Below the pieces are notes generated by a model. That model was not told where the DNA came from and did not search any database. It was given only the letters and a program-made list of their open reading frames with translations. 64,000 bases of DNA, taken from the NCBI GenBank assembly GCA_003342815.1, contig PTEX01000003.1, forward strand, positions 5,413,898 to 5,477,897. The letters run 5' to 3'. This document shows positions 63,640-64,000 of the stretch, in pieces. The DNA is from Eudromia elegans. Lineage: Eukaryota > Chordata > Aves > Tinamiformes > Tinamidae. Position numbers and translations under genes: made by a program. Every line of letters begins with the position of its first letter. Within the stretch, counting starts at the first letter, position 1.

Positions 63640-64000
63640 CAACCTGTGAGTTGTGATTGCCCCCGATGAGCTCCATCTTGTGCCAGGCTGTGCCCAACCC
63701 TCAGGCGCCAGCACCCCACGGGCAGGCGGCCTCTGGGCCCTCACCAGCGGCCAGTGCCATTTACGCCGTGGAACCACAGCAGGTAACGGCGATGGCCGGG
63801 GCTGCGCACCACCAACACAAAGCAATTCAGGCGGCCAGACACCCGGCCGACCGGTGGCATCCCCCTCAGTGCGCTCACAGCTCCCCTCCGATTGGCTGGC
63901 GCAGCTAGTAGACTGTTCCCCTCGGCCAATCGCAGCGCAGCAGCTCGTGTGGCGGGAAGCAGCCCTCGTCGTCCTGTTGCAGTGGCGTCCATGAGGCGAA
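63640..64000. promoter_or_regulatory. CpG-island promoter, probably bidirectional
   Basis: By eye about 29 CpG fall in 340 bp at roughly 62 percent GC, close to the number expected without depletion and far above the rest of the window. There is no TATA box. A minus-oriented CCAAT box (ATTGG, 63,891-63,895) and a plus-oriented one (63,926-63,930) lie 35 bp apart, followed by GGCGGGAAG (63,951-63,959), close to an E2F site. A splice-donor-like CAGGTAACG lies at 63,780-63,788. An ATG at 63,991-63,993 has a weak context. The transcribed gene or genes lie mostly outside the window and cannot be named. The open frames through the island are typical of GC-rich DNA and are not called as genes. Confidence 0.75.

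Noticed and set aside
63653-63994. 113-codon plus-strand and 83-codon minus-strand frames in the CpG island as proteins
   Set aside because: GC-rich promoter DNA lacks stop codons by composition. The frames overlap on opposite strands and span promoter motifs.

Overview
The window reads as intergenic (or very long intronic) DNA from a bird, or less likely another sauropsid. The reasons are AT-rich, CpG-poor sequence over almost the whole length, no convincing protein-coding exon chain, and interspersed repeats dominated by CR1-type LINE fragments. One CR1 copy (27,917-28,184) ends in the ATTCTATG-type terminal repeat typical of CR1. No family of bacterial or viral genes is recognisable. The open reading frames present are short (the longest is 199 codons) and match nothing I know. 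I treat them as chance frames and do not annotate them as genes.

Layout. From 1 to about 16.5 kb there is unique AT-rich DNA with several microsatellites, one near-perfect hairpin (3,313-3,342), a long polypyrimidine tract (13,244-13,382) and a MIR-like SINE relic (9,590-9,700). An ancient antisense CR1 lies at 16,566-17,200. From 17 to 33 kb there is unique sequence with three sense CR1 copies of different ages (24,372-24,570; 27,917-28,184; about 29,385-30,640), a CpG-enriched stretch at 21.85-22.76 kb, a palindromic old repeat at 26,446-26,515 and an (ATAAT)n microsatellite at 32,357-32,450.

The most distinctive object is a degenerate minisatellite at 33,881-35,332. It mixes 17-bp and about 21-bp units, is interrupted by about 235 bp of unrelated LTR-like sequence, and is followed within about 15 bp by another CR1 fragment. 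From 36 to 63 kb there is again mostly unique DNA with scattered conserved-looking non-coding blocks, a small CpG spike at 44.17-44.28 kb just behind a splice-acceptor-like sequence, and a few old repeat relics.

The last 360 bp (63,640-64,000) are different. They form a CpG-island promoter with two oppositely oriented CCAAT boxes, an E2F-like site and no TATA box, so a gene, or a divergent gene pair, probably starts at or just beyond the right edge. The intergenic DNA may carry regulatory elements for that or a more distant gene, but this is inference. Repeat family assignments come from remembered consensus sequences, not from a database search.
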